This document shows, piece by piece, positions 45,593-54,495 of a stretch of DNA of 64,000 nucleotides. The position numbers and the translations under genes are program-made. This DNA is from Desulfocarbo indianensis. Lineage in GTDB: Bacteria > Desulfobacterota > Desulfarculia > Desulfarculales > Desulfarculaceae. The stretch covers positions 186,001-250,000 of the forward strand of contig LBMP01000001.1 of NCBI GenBank assembly GCA_001184205.1. The letters are read 5' to 3'. The notes beneath the pieces were generated by a model. It saw only the letters and a list, made by a program, of their open reading frames with translations, did not search any database and was not told the origin of the DNA. Within the stretch, counting starts at the first letter, position 1. The number at the start of each line of letters is the position of its first letter.

Positions 45593-46642
45593 CTATCCAA
45601 CATCATTTTTCGAGAAGGCCTTGTATACTTCTTCAGTACTTTTGAAATAAAACATACCTATCAATCCGGTACTGATAATACACACGACAGAAATAATATG
45701 TAAAACTATAGCGAATGACAACGCCGACGCCTCTGGCACTTTAAAAAGTGATAATGCCATTGTCACCGAAAGGTGAAAGGTGCCAATATACCCAGGAGAA
45801 GATGGCACAGCCGCCCCGATAGTTGTAAACAGGATCACACAAATAACAACTTCTATCCCCAAAGATGTTTCCAAATCAATGTTAAAAGCTAACATGGCTA
45901 GCCACACTTGTATTGCTTGCACGGCCAGTATCACGATAGCTAATAAAATCAGTAGGTATAACTGGGCCATGCCTCCTCTTAGTTTCAGGCCATGAAAGAA
46001 GCCCCCTACAGCAGACCGAAGGATTCTTTCAATTCTATCTGGCAGTCGGCTCTTGGCGCGATCAATCAAATAGATGCTGATTTTTTCTAAGTGGCTTCTG
46101 AAGACTATCATCCCTAATAAAAGAGCTGACATTGCAGCTGCTATCAGTATCTTATAACTAATTATTTCCCCTAGAGGCGCCAGGACAATGGCTATAAAAA
46201 AGAGACAAAGCAACGATAATAAATCCCAACTCCTTTCCGTCACCATGGATGCAATTATCATACTTTTAGGTAGGCCAGAAGAGCTAGAGAATGCAATTAG
46301 CCTGACAACCTCTCCACCACGGAGAGGCAATATCATATTCCCTAAATTACCAAGTGAGTATGCGCTAAAAGCAGCTAAGAATCCTGGTTTGTTGGCTGTT
46401 TGAATTAAAACATGCCATCGGACCGTTTTTATTATCAGCCAGACAAAAGTTAGTAGCAAAGAAATTGTCAACAAAGGCCAATTTGCGCGAGAAACTGCCT
46501 CATGGATAGCATGAAAATCCGCATTCCAGAAAACTATAAATAGAGCTATAATACTGATGATTATTCCAAGGGCTGCATAACTGGCCTTACTTCTTAATAG
46601 TTCCACAACAGTACCGCCGATTCCGTCATCATCAGCGGCCAC
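45593..46642 (-). CDS. Flippase-like integral membrane protein (LPG-synthase TM / AglD-like family)
   Basis: 349 residues with about eight helices. VRWHVLIQTANKPGF, YSLGNLGNMILPLRGGEVVRL and VTERSWDLLSLL repeat the UPF0104 pattern also present in the 3147-4187 product. As a stand-alone membrane domain it is a candidate flippase for a lipid-linked sugar, and the next gene encodes a GT-C enzyme. The GTG at 46642 overlaps the end of the upstream radical SAM gene by 11 nt; another start within the first 20 codons is possible. AT-rich, unlike the homologue at 3147. Confidence 0.8.
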   Translation of the reverse strand: MAADDDGIGGTVVELLRSKASYAALGIIISIIALFIVFWNADFHAIHEAVSRANWPLLTISLLLTFVWLIIKTVRWHVLIQTANKPGFLAAFSAYSLGNLGNMILPLRGGEVVRLIAFSSSSGLPKSMIIASMVTERSWDLLSLLCLFFIAIVLAPLGEIISYKILIAAAMSALLLGMIVFRSHLEKISIYLIDRAKSRLPDRIERILRSAVGGFFHGLKLRGGMAQLYLLILLAIVILAVQAIQVWLAMLAFNIDLETSLGIEVVICVILFTTIGAAVPSSPGYIGTFHLSVTMALSLFKVPEASALSFAIVLHIISVVCIISTGLIGMFYFKSTEEVYKAFSKNDVG

Positions 46643-48080
46643 GCCGCTGCCAATAATAAGTCATATAAAAGTATATATCTGACAACATTAATTTAGGCCT
46701 TCTCGCCATATTGAGATAACGAAGCAAGAGCCTTTTCAAGAAATACCAACTATTATATGCTCTCCATGGAATAACTAATCTAGCTATTAAGCTGCGATAA
46801 TATATACCCATCAATCTCTTTATGGCCCATCGCATGTCCTGCTTGCTAAAACCATCTAGCCGAATTGGATAAAACGCCCACCTATCATAATCCGAAAGAT
46901 TTTTTAAATTAATTCGGTCTTCGGCAAGCATGAGTTTTTGAAGGTCGCTGCCTGGTGTTGGAGTAGTAATACTAACCCTAACCAAATCCGGCTTGGCTTT
47001 GATAAGCATATTGGCTGTATTTTTGATAGTGTCGCGTGAATCGCCTGGCGTCCCTACCATTAAATTGGCTGTGCTGATAATTCCATACTTTCGGCATATA
47101 TCAAAAACATCTGATACTTGCTCTACTCGATACCCCTTACGCATATAATTTAAAATTTTCTGAGATCCAGACTCAACACCAAATGCAATAGCATAGCAGC
47201 CTGCTTTGCTCATTTTTCGAGCCATTTTATCGTCAATTTGGTCTATGCGAGAATAACAGGCCCATTTCAAATTTGCGAAATGCAGTTCCATTTTATTACA
47301 AAAATCATATAGCCATTCTTTTCCATTGAACAATAAATCATCATCATTAAATAGAATAGATTTAAAATCATATCGAGAACGTAGTTCGGCTATTTCACTA
47401 ATAACATTATCCACACTACGGTATCTCATCCTTTTACCGTACATGTTTCGCACCACGGGTTGACAATAGATACAGTTGCCCTTGCACCCGCGATTGGTCA
47501 TAACTACCATTGTTGGATAAATAAATGGCATATCTGGCCTCGCGTCCAGATATCGTTGATAGTTTGCCAAACTTCTGTCCGGCCAGGGAAGCTCGTCAAG
47601 TTCCTTTATAAAAGGTCTTGCTTGATTGATTACAAATTTTCCATTTTTAATAAAAGCTATCCCTGTTACATCTTCATACGAACTTTGAGAAGAAAGCCGT
47701 TCCATTATTTCCAGCAGAGTATATTCCCCTTCACACATGACTACGAGATCTGCACCGGTTTCCTTTAGAGTCTTTTCTGGATCAATGCTTGGATGAACTC
47801 CGCCGACGATTATCCTTGGTTCAAATGGTAAACCTCGCAATTTATTTAAAAGGGTCAACCCAGATTGATAGCCTATTGAATCAGTTGACAATCCTATAAC
47901 ATCTGGTTTTTCCTTCAAACATTCGTCAAATATTTCTTGATCAGAATCAAATCCCATATCGAAGAGCCTTACTTTATGATCGGTCTTCTGGCGTAATAAA
48001 GCTCCTAATATAAGAATCCCCATAGGTGGCATATTTGAGGGTTCACGCACTTTTCGCGCATATATCAGAAAGATTTTCAC
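46632..48080 (-). CDS. B12-binding radical SAM protein (third of three)
   Basis: 482 residues. B12-type domain: NMPPMGILILGALL, RIIVGGVHPSIDPEKTL. Radical SAM core: MTNRGCKGNCIYCQPV (Cys199, Cys203, Cys206), ILFNDDDLLF and YAIAFGVESGSQKIL. GTG start at 48080. The overlap with the flippase-like gene and closeness to the methyltransferase at 48177 indicate one transcript. Related to but diverged from the other two radical SAM proteins here. The reaction could be methylation or another B12-dependent modification of a glycan or isoprenoid carrier. Confidence 0.85.
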   Translation of the reverse strand: MKIFLIYARKVREPSNMPPMGILILGALLRQKTDHKVRLFDMGFDSDQEIFDECLKEKPDVIGLSTDSIGYQSGLTLLNKLRGLPFEPRIIVGGVHPSIDPEKTLKETGADLVVMCEGEYTLLEIMERLSSQSSYEDVTGIAFIKNGKFVINQARPFIKELDELPWPDRSLANYQRYLDARPDMPFIYPTMVVMTNRGCKGNCIYCQPVVRNMYGKRMRYRSVDNVISEIAELRSRYDFKSILFNDDDLLFNGKEWLYDFCNKMELHFANLKWACYSRIDQIDDKMARKMSKAGCYAIAFGVESGSQKILNYMRKGYRVEQVSDVFDICRKYGIISTANLMVGTPGDSRDTIKNTANMLIKAKPDLVRVSITTPTPGSDLQKLMLAEDRINLKNLSDYDRWAFYPIRLDGFSKQDMRWAIKRLMGIYYRSLIARLVIPWRAYNSWYFLKRLLLRYLNMARRPKLMLSDIYFYMTYYWQRRGR

Positions 48081-48176
48081 GTGTAGCAGCCTTTTGATTA
48101 CCGGATTCTAGCGCTCGATTTAATAGTACTTATATGCCTTAACGTTTCACGATTTACCGCATCTTGTCATGCGATA

Positions 48177-49091
48177 TTAGCGTGTTTTATCATTGTTAAC
48201 TACGATCATTTTCTTAAACGTCAAAATGAAAGGCGTTTCCCAATGAAAGCGTCTTCCGATTTTTATTAAAACCTCTACCGCACCCAATTGGTTGGCCATG
48301 CGTAACCATTTGGCTAATGTTGGCAAACTCGCCCATTTTGGCACATCCAACGTGCGCATCCTCTGGGCGAAAACATCCTGACCCAATCCTAATAACTGCG
48401 CCTTTCCATCAAGCGCACGAATTATTTTTCGCACATCTCTTATGTCCAACAAACGCAGAGATTGCATCATTTCCAGATCCCTGCCCAAAAGCCTTACGTA
48501 TAATTCCCCCAATTTTTTCGGCAAGAAAGGAATCCAAAAGATGCCATAGTGCCCTTCCCAAAATGATCCGAAATTTGGAAAAACAATCTGCACATAACCG
48601 CCCGGCTTGGCAACTCGTACCGCCTCGGTCACTACCCTTATGGGATCCTGCACGTGTTCCAATACGCTCGAAGAAAAAACATAATCAAATTTATTATCCG
48701 GCAAAGGGATATTCTCTCCGAAACCAATGTGAATCCTTTTAGGATCATATCCATTTGCTTCTAATAGTTTTTGGGAGATTTCCACAGTTCCGTTGAATTG
48801 ATGGTCTTGTGGTTCCAGACCGTGGGCCTCTAAATCGTATAGCTTTCCGGCTGTAAGCACTAAATAGCCATAACCGCTTCCTATTTCCAAAAAGCTATCA
48901 CCCTGTTGGGGCTTGCCTACTTTTGCAAAAAACAAATCCAACTGCTGGCAAGCCCTTTGTGGATTAAGGGCGTCATGAGCCATTTTCTCAAATGAAAATT
49001 TTGGGGGGAAAGTTTTATTATAAACTTTCTGCATATGCAGTTTAGCTTCCCGCACAATACTTTCTGGTATTTTTAAGCCTGAGTCCAACAT
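48177..49091 (-). CDS. Class I SAM-dependent methyltransferase
   Basis: 304 residues. SFLEIGSGYGYLVLTAGKLY holds the SAM loop, AHGLEPQ the acidic contact, and FDYVFSSSVLEHVQDPIRV with EAVRVAKPGGYVQIVFPNFG the C-terminal core. An N-terminal extension of about 70 residues (SIVREAKLHMQKVYNKTFPP) precedes the fold. The gene lies 96 nt upstream of the third B12-radical-SAM gene on the same strand. Strongly AT-rich. Glycan or lipid-carrier methylation is likely; the exact target is unknown. Confidence 0.83.
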   Translation of the reverse strand: MLDSGLKIPESIVREAKLHMQKVYNKTFPPKFSFEKMAHDALNPQRACQQLDLFFAKVGKPQQGDSFLEIGSGYGYLVLTAGKLYDLEAHGLEPQDHQFNGTVEISQKLLEANGYDPKRIHIGFGENIPLPDNKFDYVFSSSVLEHVQDPIRVVTEAVRVAKPGGYVQIVFPNFGSFWEGHYGIFWIPFLPKKLGELYVRLLGRDLEMMQSLRLLDIRDVRKIIRALDGKAQLLGLGQDVFAQRMRTLDVPKWASLPTLAKWLRMANQLGAVEVLIKIGRRFHWETPFILTFKKMIVVNNDKTR

Positions 49092-49151
49092 GTAATCCTT
49101 CTTGCTGATATTCGAAAATACATCAAGAAAACAGGATATTAAATAATATAG

Positions 49152-50291
49152 TCAAATACAATCTGCCAGCAAACCGCGCAACTTTATGGCCATGGAGCGC
49201 CATGAATGGTTTTGGGCGTAAAGACGAGCTTCCCTTCCCAAAAGTTGTCTATTTGAAGGAGATGTCAGCAAATTAGTTAAGGCTAAGGCCAACGGTTCGT
49301 CCTGGCCAGGGTGTACAAGCAGGCCGTTTTCCCCATCTTTAATTATTTCTTCGGAACCCGGCACGCGCGTGGCAATCACTGGTAAACCGCATGCCATTGC
49401 TTCCAATAATGCGTTCGGCATTCCCTCATCCAGCGAGGGCAAAACAAACAAGTCGGCCTTTTGATAACCCTCGCTCAACAGGCGTTCGGAACTCCACCAG
49501 CCCAAAAATCTTACCTTTTGCTCAATCGATAGCTCATGGGCCAACTTTTTTAGCATCGATTTTTGCGGGCCGTCGCCTACCAGGTCCAATCTCCAGTCTA
49601 TATTCCGAAGCTGTACCGATGCCAGCGCTCTAAACAACACCGGCAACGCCTTCTGTCCTGAAAGACGCCCCACGAATAGAATCCTGGGCTGGGGGTTGCT
49701 GGGCAAAACATGCGGCGGGAAAAACAGGTCGGCATCCACCCCGTTAGGTATCACTTCAATCGGTATGTTCCAGCCCGTGGTCAAGGCTAATTTTTTAGCC
49801 CCCTGGCTGTTTGCGACCACTCTGGCGGAGCGCTTCCATAAAAACCGCAAAACAGGACTGGTGAGACGGTGATAATTAGCTAATTCTTCAGGACAAAAAC
49901 CAGGTATGTCTCCACCGCGCAGCATTATTAAATAAGGAGTTCCGGTCCATTTTTTAAGCCACCATCCCACTGGCCCGGAGGGCAGCCCAAAAAACGCTAT
50001 AGTCGCTTCTGGCTTAAGGTCGGCCAGCAATCGAGTTGCGCTTCGCATGGCCGAAATTATAAAGGTGATCATCTCCAATGGAGTGCAAGACTCCATTTTC
50101 GAGCGTAACGCCCGCACTCGATGGATGACATAGCCTTCGGCGGCTTCCAATTTTGCCTGATCGCGAAACCTTGTAGTTATTATTTCGACCCTGTCGCCCA
50201 ACGCGGCTAATTCCCTGGCAAAATACCGGGTTGCCCGGCCGGCGCCCCCTCCGAGGGGTGGAAATTCATAGTTGATCATCGCGATGCGCAT
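49152..50291 (-). CDS. GT4 family glycosyltransferase
   Basis: 379 residues. IAMINYEFPPLGGGAGRATR is the G-G-G-x-G acceptor loop of GT4 enzymes, and LFVGRLSGQKALPVLFRALA, LVGDGPQKSMLKKLA and DEGMPNALLEAMACGLPVIA form a complete donor domain. The ATG at 50291 shares its A with the TGA of the upstream asparagine-synthetase gene, so translation is coupled; the longer open frame runs over that gene. It probably adds a sugar before or after the putative amidation step. Donor unknown. Confidence 0.88.
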   Translation of the reverse strand: MRIAMINYEFPPLGGGAGRATRYFARELAALGDRVEIITTRFRDQAKLEAAEGYVIHRVRALRSKMESCTPLEMITFIISAMRSATRLLADLKPEATIAFFGLPSGPVGWWLKKWTGTPYLIMLRGGDIPGFCPEELANYHRLTSPVLRFLWKRSARVVANSQGAKKLALTTGWNIPIEVIPNGVDADLFFPPHVLPSNPQPRILFVGRLSGQKALPVLFRALASVQLRNIDWRLDLVGDGPQKSMLKKLAHELSIEQKVRFLGWWSSERLLSEGYQKADLFVLPSLDEGMPNALLEAMACGLPVIATRVPGSEEIIKDGENGLLVHPGQDEPLALALTNLLTSPSNRQLLGREARLYAQNHSWRSMAIKLRGLLADCI

Positions 50292-52201
50292 CAGGCGGTT
50301 TTTCCACCCTGGCAATAATTCAGCCACCAGCCCTGGAACATCAAGAGAGTCCATAACAGTTTTCGATTGTCGCGGCGTTTAGAAAGGTGATCTTTCCAAA
50401 GATGTTGCACATATCCCGGCTCGAAAATTCCTTGGCGCCGCAATAAGGCTGGCGACAGCATGTCCTGCGCCCATGACCGTAACGGGCCTGATAACCAGGA
50501 TGATATCGGAACGCCGAACCCTTGTTTGGGGCGGAATAGAAGCTCCCGCGGCAGGCGCCCCTGCAAGGCTTTTTTCAGCAAAGCCTTGCCTCCCAAGCGA
50601 GGGTGCAACTTGAATTTATCGGGCAATGCCGTGAGATAACATATTAAATGAGGGTCAAGGAAAGGAGAACGGACTTCAAGTGAATTGAGCATCGAAGCCC
50701 TATCCAGCTTGACCAGAATGTCGTTTTCTAGATAGGTGCGCGCATATAGTTGAGTTAATTGACCTAGTCCAACAAAGTCTTTTAGTTCGCCAGCCAAATG
50801 GGTTCTTGGGTCATTTTTAAGACCGGAGGCTCGTAATATTTCCGGCAATACCAGTGATTCAAGCTCTTGATAGTTGAAAGCTCCCAGCCAGGCCAACAGC
50901 CTTTCGCCGGCCGGCGCATCCATGCCTCTGGCGAACCACTTATATTTAAATGATAAGTTCAAATTACCATGTGTAACGGGCAGCAAATCAATAATCGGCA
51001 AAAAAGCTTTTACCAGTCCGCCTCCTAATCGTCCCAGTTTCCGAGCCACAACATGGGCTTTGAAAGTTGGGTAGCCTCCCAGGAACTCGTCGGCGCCGTC
51101 ACCGGAAAGAGCCACGGTGACATATCCACGTGTAAATTGGCTTAAGAGAAAAGTCGGCAGGATGGAGGCGTCGGCCAAGGGCTCGTCCAGTTTGTCAAGC
51201 ACCTTGGGCAAGACTTCCCATACATTTTTTGAGCTTAACTTTTCGGCCATGTGGTTGGTGCCTATGTGCTGTGAAGCCAAGGCTGCGCAAGCCGATTCAT
51301 CAAAGCCGGCTTCCTCGAATCCGATGGAAAAAGTTCTCACCTCCTGTCCCGCGGCCTCTTTGGCGGCCAAAGCCACGGCGCAGGAATCTATTCCGCCAGA
51401 CAGAAACAATCCTAACGGTACGTCACTAATCAATCTTCGGTTGACAGAAGCCAGAAATAACTCCCAAAACCGCTCCGCCGCCTGATCCATATCGTTGGGT
51501 ACCAGTTGACCCGCGGCTGCCCGCGCCAAGACCCAATAGGGCCTTTCGCTCCACCCACTTTGGTCCAGCCATATGTAGTGGCCGGGTTTCAGCTTCCTGA
51601 TTCCACGCCAGATGCAAGACGGGGAAGCGACGTATTCTTGTGAGAGATAGCCGAGCAGCGCGGCCAAATCCAATCCAGTGGTGGCCGCGACCTGGGGATG
51701 GGCTACCAACCCCTTTATTTCAGAAGCGAACATGATGGCGTTGCCAAGCACGAAGTAATGCAACGGCTTTTGTCCCAGACGGTCGCGGGCCAGAAGCAAT
51801 CCGCCCCGTTGGGAATCCCATAGAGCAAAAGCGAACATGCCATTCAAACGGCTTAAAAAATCAACGCCCCAGGCGCGGTAGCCTTCTATAAGTACCTCGG
51901 TATCACTCTGGGTGCGAAACTCTCCTCCTTGCTTGGCCAGCTCAGCCCTTAATTCCCGGAAGTTATATATCTCACCGTTAAACACCACTCGGACGCTCCC
52001 GTCGGCGCTTATCATGGGCTGATCACCACTGGCGAGGTCGATTATCGACAAACGCCGATGACCGAGCGTGCAGCGACTCCCGATGAACGCCCCTTCTGCG
52101 TCCGGGCCCCTATGAGCCTGGGCCAAGCACATGGCATCTATCCATTCCCTGGCTTTATTGGGAGAACCATTGAAATGGGTAAATCCTGCTATGCCGCACA
52201 T
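50291..52201 (-). CDS. asnB: Glutamine-dependent asparagine synthetase family protein
   Basis: 636 residues. Processed-type N-terminus MCGIAGFTHF with Cys2 as the glutaminase nucleophile, RGPDAEG and FNGEIYNF of the class II amidotransferase domain, then the ATP-pyrophosphatase loop LFLSGGIDS (SGGIDS at 268-273) and the adenylation/amide-forming domain to the C-terminus. Members in polysaccharide loci are thought to turn a sugar or amino-acid carboxylate into an amide; WbpS-like proteins in Pseudomonas O-antigens are the usual comparison. A housekeeping asparagine role is possible, but tandem placement with a second copy and a GT4 favours glycan amidation. Confidence 0.88.
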   Translation of the reverse strand: MCGIAGFTHFNGSPNKAREWIDAMCLAQAHRGPDAEGAFIGSRCTLGHRRLSIIDLASGDQPMISADGSVRVVFNGEIYNFRELRAELAKQGGEFRTQSDTEVLIEGYRAWGVDFLSRLNGMFAFALWDSQRGGLLLARDRLGQKPLHYFVLGNAIMFASEIKGLVAHPQVAATTGLDLAALLGYLSQEYVASPSCIWRGIRKLKPGHYIWLDQSGWSERPYWVLARAAAGQLVPNDMDQAAERFWELFLASVNRRLISDVPLGLFLSGGIDSCAVALAAKEAAGQEVRTFSIGFEEAGFDESACAALASQHIGTNHMAEKLSSKNVWEVLPKVLDKLDEPLADASILPTFLLSQFTRGYVTVALSGDGADEFLGGYPTFKAHVVARKLGRLGGGLVKAFLPIIDLLPVTHGNLNLSFKYKWFARGMDAPAGERLLAWLGAFNYQELESLVLPEILRASGLKNDPRTHLAGELKDFVGLGQLTQLYARTYLENDILVKLDRASMLNSLEVRSPFLDPHLICYLTALPDKFKLHPRLGGKALLKKALQGRLPRELLFRPKQGFGVPISSWLSGPLRSWAQDMLSPALLRRQGIFEPGYVQHLWKDHLSKRRDNRKLLWTLLMFQGWWLNYCQGGKTA

Positions 52202-52258
52202 GGGGTTTGCCTTGGAGGGGGAGTATGGCTGGCTCGGTAATTGATCGGATTGCTTACG

Positions 52259-54169
52259 TCATCGCATCCATCGTTCGTACCACATCTCGAACATCAACAG
52301 CGTCCAGAGAGGTTTGCGTAAGTCCTTGCTCCCTTTCAAATGTTCCCCAACCATAGTCGACACGACTTTCGGATCAAAGAATCCCTCCCGCCGGATGCGT
52401 CCGGCGGACAGATAATCCGTCATCAATTCTTTCAAATCGTGGCGCAGCCAGCGGCCGATGGGAATGCCGAATCCCTTTTTCTTGCGGTGAACCACCGTCT
52501 TGGGCAGCTTGCGCTCGGCCATTTTCTTCAATATGTATTTGGTGGTGAACCGGCGTAATTTCAAGCGGCTGGGCAAGCGATTCACGAACTCGACCAGTTC
52601 GTGGTCCAGAAACGGCGAACGCACCTCCAGCGAGTTGGCCATGGAGGCGCGGTCCACTTTTATGAGGATGTCGTCCTGCAGGTACAGTTTGATCATGCAG
52701 TAAAGTATCCGCTCCAAGTCCCGGTTGAGCCTGGACTGACTGAGGTAGCGGATCACGTCGGAATAGGTATATACGGTGGATAATTGTTCCCTCAGCTGCG
52801 GAAGGAACAAATCGGTCTTTTCCTCGTCAGAGAAGGAACCCATCCAGCGGAAAAACATGATCTCGGACGAGTAGCCGGCGCCGCGCATGAACTGCTTCAG
52901 TTTGAAATCCAAGCTCACGTAACGATGCTTGACCGGCAGACGCGCAATGGCCTGGTTGATCCGATGCCGGAGCGGGGATGGCAAGACCTGATAATATTTG
53001 ATGAGCTTAAGGGCCGGATAAGTTACGTATCCCGCCATGAAATCATCCCCGCCGTCTCCGGACAGCGCAACCTTGACCGAATTGGCGGTCAGCTTGGAAA
53101 GTAAATATGTCGGCACCACCGAAGGGTCGGCCATGGGCTCGTCCATGATCTGGTTGAGCTGCGGAATTACATCGAGAAGCTTTTGCTCGTTTAGCTTTTC
53201 ATAATAGAATTCGGCCCCGCATTGTTTAGCCACCCTCTGGGCCCATTGCGTTTCATCAAACGATGGGTCTTCAAAGCCTATGGTGAAGGCCCTCATGGGC
53301 TGTGGATAGTGGCGTTGCGCCTCAATCGCGACCAGACTCGAGTCGACTCCTCCCGATAAAAACACTCCGACTTCCACATCGCTCATTAAACGGCGTTTTA
53401 CGGCTCTCTCAAAAAGCTGCTCCAATTGTTCGATGCAATCTTCCTCTTTCAATCCGTAATTATCGTCCTCGGCGATATTGAGATCCCAATAATGCGTCAA
53501 TTTGATCTCGCCGCGCTCCCAGACCAGCATCTGACCCGGCTCAAGCTTTTTCACTCCCTCTAGGATGGTTTCCGGAGCCGGCACATATTCAAATGAAAGG
53601 TATTTATACAAAGCCGGCAGGTTGATGCGGCGCTGGAGCAAAGGATGCCTTAGCAAGGCCTTGATCTCGGAGCCGAAAAGCAAGGTGTCGCCGATCTGGC
53701 AATAGTGCAAGGGCTTGACCCCTATCCGGTCCCGGACCAGCACTAATCGCTGGCGCTTGGCGTCCCACAAGGCAAAAGCGAACATCCCCGCCAATTTATT
53801 AACAAATTCCAGGCCAAGCTCCTCATAGAGATGGACGATGGCCTCGCAGTCACTGCTTGTGGCCAGGCGATGCCCTTGTCCTTCCAACAAGGGGCGCAGT
53901 TCGGGATAGTTGTATATCTCGCCGTTGGCGATAAGGGCCAAGGTGCCATCTTCGTTAAAAAGCGGCTGGCGGCCGGTGGATAGGTCGACGATGGATAAGC
54001 GGCGGTGCCCAAAGGCAACCCAAGCCTGTCCTTCATGGAATGGGCGAACGAAATGAAGCCCCCATTCGTCCGGCCCGCGATGGATCAAAGAGGAAGCCAT
54101 GCTGGTGATGACTTGCTCATCGATGGCCTCCGGTCGACTTATGCTAACTACGCCGCAGATGCCGCACAT
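52259..54169 (-). CDS. asnB: Glutamine-dependent asparagine synthetase family protein, second copy
   Basis: 636 residues, the same length as its downstream neighbour but clearly diverged. MCGICGVVSI with Cys2, RGPDEWG, NGEIYNYPELR, the SGGVDS loop (272-277) and SLEVRSPFLDHELVEFVN are all intact, so both glutaminase and synthetase sites look functional. It lies 57 nt upstream of the first copy on the same strand. A good promoter sits immediately upstream. The duplication suggests two different acceptors, possibly two carboxylated sugars, rather than redundancy. GC content is intermediate between the AT-rich block and the flanks. Confidence 0.88.
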   Translation of the reverse strand: MCGICGVVSISRPEAIDEQVITSMASSLIHRGPDEWGLHFVRPFHEGQAWVAFGHRRLSIVDLSTGRQPLFNEDGTLALIANGEIYNYPELRPLLEGQGHRLATSSDCEAIVHLYEELGLEFVNKLAGMFAFALWDAKRQRLVLVRDRIGVKPLHYCQIGDTLLFGSEIKALLRHPLLQRRINLPALYKYLSFEYVPAPETILEGVKKLEPGQMLVWERGEIKLTHYWDLNIAEDDNYGLKEEDCIEQLEQLFERAVKRRLMSDVEVGVFLSGGVDSSLVAIEAQRHYPQPMRAFTIGFEDPSFDETQWAQRVAKQCGAEFYYEKLNEQKLLDVIPQLNQIMDEPMADPSVVPTYLLSKLTANSVKVALSGDGGDDFMAGYVTYPALKLIKYYQVLPSPLRHRINQAIARLPVKHRYVSLDFKLKQFMRGAGYSSEIMFFRWMGSFSDEEKTDLFLPQLREQLSTVYTYSDVIRYLSQSRLNRDLERILYCMIKLYLQDDILIKVDRASMANSLEVRSPFLDHELVEFVNRLPSRLKLRRFTTKYILKKMAERKLPKTVVHRKKKGFGIPIGRWLRHDLKELMTDYLSAGRIRREGFFDPKVVSTMVGEHLKGSKDLRKPLWTLLMFEMWYERWMR

Positions 54170-54192
54170 TATAAATTCCTAGCGTCGCGCTG

Positions 54193-54221
54193 GTTATATT
54201 GGACTCCAATGTGGGAATCAA
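54193..54221 (-). promoter_or_regulatory. Sigma-70-like promoter for the tandem asparagine synthetase genes
   Basis: On the minus strand, TTGATT (54216-54221), a 17-nt spacer and TATAAC (54193-54198), five of six -10 consensus bases. Transcription would begin near 54186, leaving a short leader with AGGA 7 nt before the ATG at 54169. Confidence 0.55.
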
Positions 54222-54495
54222 ACGATGGCCGTCGCCCTTTGGCGCTCCGATCCATCTTTGACAAGGAAATTATTACTCTTTAAAGTCTTGGGGACGGCGG
54301 TTTTCATGGGGTACGGAATTTATAAAAAATCGTTATGCGCAGTCGGGATCGCTCACCACGGCCGCCAATCGCGGGTCAATCGTCATGACCCCATCGTCAG
54401 GCCCTCGGTAAACTTCGCCAACTTATCAACTGGTCCGGCGATTTCCAAAAACCCGAGGCCGGCTTGGATATTGGGCTTTACCACCCATTCGGTCG
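54222..54495. other. Intergenic segment between GT-like gene and asparagine synthetases
   Basis: About 270 nt with no recognisable gene. Only short frames without ribosome sites occur on either strand, and no clear terminator was found. GC rises from here rightward, so a recombination junction may lie near. Confidence 0.45.
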
